Below, piece by piece: positions 15,204 to 18,651 of a stretch of 18,651 nt of DNA (position 1 is its first letter; the number at the start of each line of letters is the position of its first letter). Source of the stretch: CAYUET01 sp964443875 (GTDB lineage Bacteria; Auribacterota; JAFGBW01); contig CAYUET010000042.1 of NCBI GenBank assembly GCA_964443875.1, forward strand, positions 1-18,651. The letters are read 5' to 3'. The notes below the pieces were generated by a model. That model worked only from the letters and a program-made list of their open reading frames with translations, ran no database searches and had not been told where the DNA came from. A program made the position numbers and the translations under genes.

Positions 15204-16859
15204 TTAAGGGAGAAAATAATGGTTGGAAACCTGTCGAAGCTCTTCAAGGATTTTTTTTATGCGCAGAGACTGAGTTATAATGATTTCCATAAGTTTCAGT
15301 AAATCCTTCTGCTTTATCTCTTTTCCTGTTTTGATTTTTTCAAGCTGATATTCGACCCCCATGACCATGTTGCTTAAGGGAGTGGAAATTTCGTCATCGA
15401 GGGAGATTGAAAATTTAGTCAAAGCGGCTTTTTTTTCCTTGCTGAGAAGATCCGATTGGAGAATTTTGATTTTTTCATAGGATTTTTGAAGTTCAATATT
15501 TTCAGAGGCCAGAATACTGGTGTCAAAATCCTCTTCTGTTTCATGGATCCGGGTCTTCATTTCCTGTCTTTTCTGTTCATAGATGAAGACCCTGTTAAGA
15601 CCGTCCAGAAAGATTTCAGAATGAGTCTGGATTTGTTCAAGCTCCCAGGAGGAAAGATTTTTGGATTTCTGAAGAACTGCGATAAAAAAAGGTGTTTCCA
15701 TGCCCGAGCCTATTTTGATGAAAATGAGATTTTTATAAAGTCCCGTGAGCCTTTTGAAGATGCCTTCAATCTGGGAACCTTCAAAGACAGGCCGTTCAGT
15801 ATCATAAAAGGGATGGGTTGAAAAGAAATCCTCCAGCGTTTTCGTATCGGCTTCAAATTTGTAATTTTTTTCTCCTGAAGTATCCAGGATTTTTATCTGT
15901 TTTTTTTCGGAATCAACAGAAACAAGGAGAAGCGATTCACAATTGAAAAACTCCTTAAACAGGCCGCTGACAAAATGATGAAAATCTTCCATTTTCAACA
16001 GGCCTCGAAGATGGGGCAGGCAGATTTCCAGCCGGTTGAAATAGTCTCCCAGGGCAGGGAAAAAGATTGCAAAAAGTTTGTGACGGATAAAGGGAGCGAT
16101 GAATTCCCAGGAAAGAGGGATAAGAGAAGCAATCAGGGCAAGAATTTTTTTCAGGATCGGAGACAAGGGGGAATCCATATGAGTAATGAGAAGAAGAATA
16201 AGAAAATAGATGCCCAGGGCACACACCAGTCGCATGAAAAGATGTTTAGGGGAAAAAAGCCGGGATTCGAAGGCGATCTTATGAAGGAAATGATTGGTTA
16301 AGTAGCAGGCGAGAAAAAGAAGGCAGAGAATTATTGAGGAGAAGAGGTTTTCATAGGGAGAGGGAATGGTGTGAAGACAGAAGGCTACGGCAATAAAAAA
16401 TAAGGCAGGGCCCAGATAAAGGCATGTTGCCTTGAGTGCAAAAGAGGGATTGTATTGATAGGCAAAAAAGAAAAGAAAAGCCGAAAAAATAATCACACCG
16501 GGTAGAAGGAGCGATTTGAGAGGCTCCGGGGTAAGAATTAAAAAGGGAATAAGCCCGGAAAACAGAATTCCCAGCAGAAGAATGGAGGGTTTGAGTGAGA
16601 GTTTTATCAGTCTTAAAAAAAGTTTTAATATGAGAAAAAAAACAGTGAGTTCCAGAAAAAAAGTAAATTCAGTGGTTTGAGCGGGGAAAACCGGGTTGAA
16701 ATTCAAAAAGGTGAGAAACTGAAAAAGGATCAGTACCCAGAGAAAATAAGAAATCTCAGAAAAAGTCTGAATGGGTTTGATTCCCCGGGTGTTATGAAAA
16801 ACAGAGATGACAGAAGCCAGAAGAAAAAAGGGTTGGAGAAAATCAAAAAGTGTTTTCAT
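15204..16859 (-). CDS. Polytopic membrane sensor with GAF-like region and degenerate DHp domain (His to Asp), no ATPase domain
   Basis: This 551-residue protein has eight or nine membrane spans up to about residue 255. A GAF-like alpha/beta region follows (about 290-420), then a coiled coil of about 55 residues rich in Lys/Glu/Gln, and a two-helix hairpin (about 475-551). The hairpin resembles the dimerisation/phosphotransfer domain of histidine kinases: SLDDEISTPLSN aligns with SLNHEINNPL of the neighbouring protein, placing Asp489 where the phospho-His should be. The chain ends there, with no HATPase_c N, G1 or G2 boxes. It therefore cannot be an ordinary kinase; it may be a signal-transducing partner or pseudo-DHp. 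Its ATG overlaps the TGA of the upstream sensor gene (ATGA), so the two are translationally coupled and probably made together. Confidence 0.78.
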   Translation of the reverse strand: MKTLFDFLQPFFLLASVISVFHNTRGIKPIQTFSEISYFLWVLILFQFLTFLNFNPVFPAQTTEFTFFLELTVFFLILKLFLRLIKLSLKPSILLLGILFSGLIPFLILTPEPLKSLLLPGVIIFSAFLFFFAYQYNPSFALKATCLYLGPALFFIAVAFCLHTIPSPYENLFSSIILCLLFLACYLTNHFLHKIAFESRLFSPKHLFMRLVCALGIYFLILLLITHMDSPLSPILKKILALIASLIPLSWEFIAPFIRHKLFAIFFPALGDYFNRLEICLPHLRGLLKMEDFHHFVSGLFKEFFNCESLLLVSVDSEKKQIKILDTSGEKNYKFEADTKTLEDFFSTHPFYDTERPVFEGSQIEGIFKRLTGLYKNLIFIKIGSGMETPFFIAVLQKSKNLSSWELEQIQTHSEIFLDGLNRVFIYEQKRQEMKTRIHETEEDFDTSILASENIELQKSYEKIKILQSDLLSKEKKAALTKFSISLDDEISTPLSNMVMGVEYQLEKIKTGKEIKQKDLLKLMEIIITQSLRIKKILEELRQVSNHYFLP

Positions 16860-18370
16860 GGATGATTTTGTCCGATATCCAGTTTGATCATATCAATGTT
16901 GGGAAGATATTTTTCAATTACGGGGACCGTGATGCGTCTTAAGCTTTTTATGATTCCAATAATCCTGTGGCATTGCTCGGAGATCTGCCCTAAATTTTTA
17001 AGATATTCTTCATCTGTGGGAGGGATTCCTTTTTGATGTTTGGTCTGCATGAGTTGTGCAAGCCCCAGAATAAGCATAAGGGGGTTATTGATTTCATGGT
17101 TCAGAGAAACCGTGATCTGGGAAATGGAAATCCAGCGTTCGGATTCTATCAACTGCTGTTGTTTTTCCTGAAGTCTTGTCAGAGCCAGATTCACCTGCTC
17201 AATTTTTTTAAGCATCATGTCATAGGAATTTTTTTTATCCCGGGCTTCAGCAATGATATTTTGAAGTTCAGTGTCTTTTTCAAAAAGATCATAGGTCTGA
17301 AGTGTGAAAAAAGTAATATCCTGAATTTTCCGGATAAAATCCGCAGAAAGTTCGTCAAGTCCTTTTTTTAAAGTGAGAAGGAGAATAAAACACAGTTTTT
17401 CATTTTTCCAGACAGGAATCCAGAGGTCAGCAGAGAGCAGCGGCGATTGCTGCTGCAGATGTCTTAATAGAGGAGCATATCCGGAGGAGTCCAGAAGGCA
17501 GGAGGTCATCGGGGATTTGAACGAAAAAAGAAGGCGGTGGAGGGAAAGTGGGATTTCTATGGGCTCTATTTCTTTCACAGGGGATTTTTCACGAACAAAA
17601 GGAGTAAGACTGGCTCCCGGAGAAGCGGTATAACGCAGAATATTTATTTTTTCCATTTCATCAAAAAGGGAAAGACTGGCAAATAGGGATTTAAGGAGAT
17701 TGTCCTGTGTATGGTAAAGATTAAAAGTCGTTTTATTATAATAAGGTGTATTTCGGTTTTTTTTATTCGCAGGAGCAGGGATTGTTGAATCAATGAGTGA
17801 AAAAAGATCCGGCATGAAAAAGACAAAAGGAGAAAGGGAGAGGAAAAAAAAGAGGCTCACTTTCAGGAATTCCGGAAAAGAAAGGGGGGGGAGAATAAAA
17901 TAGATCAGCAGGGAAAAAAAAGGGAAAAGGAAAAGAGCTGTTAAGAGATTAATAAAAAGATTTTTGGGGGATTGCTTGTAATAATGGAGAGCGATCAGAG
18001 AGTGAAGAATGGAGTTGATGAGGATTGGAATAAAAGTATAGAAAAAATCCGGTTTAAGGTTGATAAGTAAAGGAAAGGCAAAAAGAAAAAGCACTCCATA
18101 AAAGAATTTCATCAGCTTGGGAAGGGATGGATTGTAGTTTAAAATCAGAACCAGCACATAATTAAGGATCAGAAAAAATTGAAAGAAAGGGCTGATTTTA
18201 TAAAAAGGACTGAAGGAAAGATGAAAAGAAGCCAGATTCAGAATTAAAAAGGCACCTAAAAATGCAGAGAAAGTGATTTTCTTCCGGACTTTTGTAAAAT
18301 AAAAATGGCCATTGACCATCATTCCGGTAAAAAACAGCAAAATATGTACAAGCTGTAAATCTTTGATCAT
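16856..18370 (-). CDS. Polytopic membrane sensor with GAF-like region and His-bearing DHp domain, no ATPase domain
   Basis: The protein has 504 residues from the ATG at 18370. The frame stays open upstream to 18565, but that extension runs antisense through the tRNA gene and the hydrophobic N-terminus begins at MIKDLQ, so 18370 is preferred. About eight membrane spans fill residues 1-210. A GAF-like domain (about 230-360; DLWIPVWKNEKLCFILLL) and a coiled coil (about 370-415) precede the DHp hairpin. SLNHEINNPLMLILG carries the probable phospho-acceptor His425. The protein ends 79 residues later at KYLPNIDMIKLD without an HATPase_c domain. Layout and C-terminal design match the downstream protein, so they look like paralogues. 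Phosphate would have to come from another kinase, as with Spo0B- or ChpT-type phosphotransferases. Confidence 0.8.
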   Translation of the reverse strand: MIKDLQLVHILLFFTGMMVNGHFYFTKVRKKITFSAFLGAFLILNLASFHLSFSPFYKISPFFQFFLILNYVLVLILNYNPSLPKLMKFFYGVLFLFAFPLLINLKPDFFYTFIPILINSILHSLIALHYYKQSPKNLFINLLTALFLFPFFSLLIYFILPPLSFPEFLKVSLFFFLSLSPFVFFMPDLFSLIDSTIPAPANKKNRNTPYYNKTTFNLYHTQDNLLKSLFASLSLFDEMEKINILRYTASPGASLTPFVREKSPVKEIEPIEIPLSLHRLLFSFKSPMTSCLLDSSGYAPLLRHLQQQSPLLSADLWIPVWKNEKLCFILLLTLKKGLDELSADFIRKIQDITFFTLQTYDLFEKDTELQNIIAEARDKKNSYDMMLKKIEQVNLALTRLQEKQQQLIESERWISISQITVSLNHEINNPLMLILGLAQLMQTKHQKGIPPTDEEYLKNLGQISEQCHRIIGIIKSLRRITVPVIEKYLPNIDMIKLDIGQNHP

Positions 18371-18499
18371 GGATTCAAAATAGATCCGTATTACATTACT
18401 TATGATATAAAATTTGGAATTAATAAAGAGAAATCCAAATGCTTTTTCTCTAAAAATGAATGGACAAATCCGGAAAAATCCGCATGATGGCAGGACATT

Positions 18500-18573
18500 G
18501 TGCCTGTAGCTCAGTTGGATAGAGTGCATCCCTCCGAAGGATGAGGTCGTGAGTTCGACTCTCACCAGGCACG
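18500..18573 (+). tRNA. tRNA-Arg (anticodon CCG)
   Basis: The sequence folds as a complete cloverleaf. The acceptor GTGCCTG pairs with CAGGCAC. The D arm is GCTC/GAGT, with one G-T pair, and has the loop AGTTGGATA. The anticodon stem CATCC/GGATG closes the loop CTCCGAA, with U33 and anticodon CCG, which reads CGG. The T arm is GTGAG-TTCGACT-CTCAC. The discriminator base is G and the 3' CCA is not encoded. The gene is divergent from the sensor gene beginning at 18370. The 129 bases between them must hold both promoters, but I see no convincing boxes. Confidence 0.95.
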
Positions 18574-18606
18574 CTTTGTTAAACCTTATACCCCACTTTT
18601 AGGATT

Positions 18607-18651
18607 ATGGCAGAAGTAAATTTGTCTTATTTGACTGTACTGAAGAATGAT
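18607..18651 (+). CDS. Possible start of a new gene at the window edge (partial)
   Basis: From the ATG at 18607 the frame is open for 15 codons to the end of the window, reading MAEVNLSYLTVLKND. AGGA at 18601-18604 lies only two bases before the ATG, too close for a good ribosome binding site. With so little sequence neither the reality of the gene nor its function can be judged. Confidence 0.3.
   Translation, partial: MAEVNLSYLTVLKND

Noticed and set aside
18371..18565. N-terminal extension of the minus-strand sensor up to 18565
   Set aside because: It runs antisense through the tRNA-Arg gene, and the hydrophobic membrane region begins naturally at the ATG at 18370.
1..18651. CRISPR array, insertion sequence, phage or tRNA-linked integrase
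   Set aside because: No regularly spaced repeats, transposase or integrase motifs, or duplicated tRNA 3' end were seen on either strand.

Overview
The window looks like chromosomal DNA of an uncultured, probably anaerobic, Gram-negative-type bacterium. Several products have signal peptides or one to eleven membrane spans. There is a Rex redox repressor, two radical-SAM enzymes and a tRNA-Arg. No rRNA, mobile element, phage gene or CRISPR array is visible. Most starts lack a strong Shine-Dalgarno. I cannot name a phylum from the sequence alone.

Region 1 (about 28-4270, + strand) is much more AT-rich than the rest; sampled 60-base lines are about 22% GC. It holds three overlapping genes: a secreted protein of unknown function, an 11-span GT-C/PMT-like glycosyltransferase with a helical repeat tail, and a pentapeptide-repeat solenoid anchored by one membrane span. 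A CgeB-like glycosyltransferase with ordinary base composition follows. Together they suggest an envelope or cell-surface glycosylation locus.

Region 2 (5599-10367, + strand) is a compact metabolic run: agmatine deiminase, a COG2509-type FAD dehydrogenase, a B12-binding-type radical-SAM protein and an SplB-like radical-SAM protein. Gaps are 30 and 3 bases, plus one 4-base overlap.

Region 3 (10493-14346, + strand) holds two overlapping secreted-protein genes: a very large GH13 (alpha-amylase family) protein with an altered catalytic region IV, and a protein with a protein-kinase-like C-lobe signature. Both have a Y-x-LSPK motif just after the signal peptide.

Region 4 (14456-18651) begins with rex, preceded by a perfect 7-5-7 palindrome that may be its operator. 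Convergent to it are two coupled minus-strand genes for polytopic membrane sensors. Both end in a histidine-kinase dimerisation (DHp) domain with no ATPase domain; one keeps the phospho-acceptor His and the other has Asp there. A divergent tRNA-Arg(CCG) follows, and possibly the start of another CDS at the right edge.

The best candidates for something new are the paired ATPase-less DHp sensors, the secreted kinase-like/GH13 pair, and the pentapeptide solenoid beside a GT-C enzyme.
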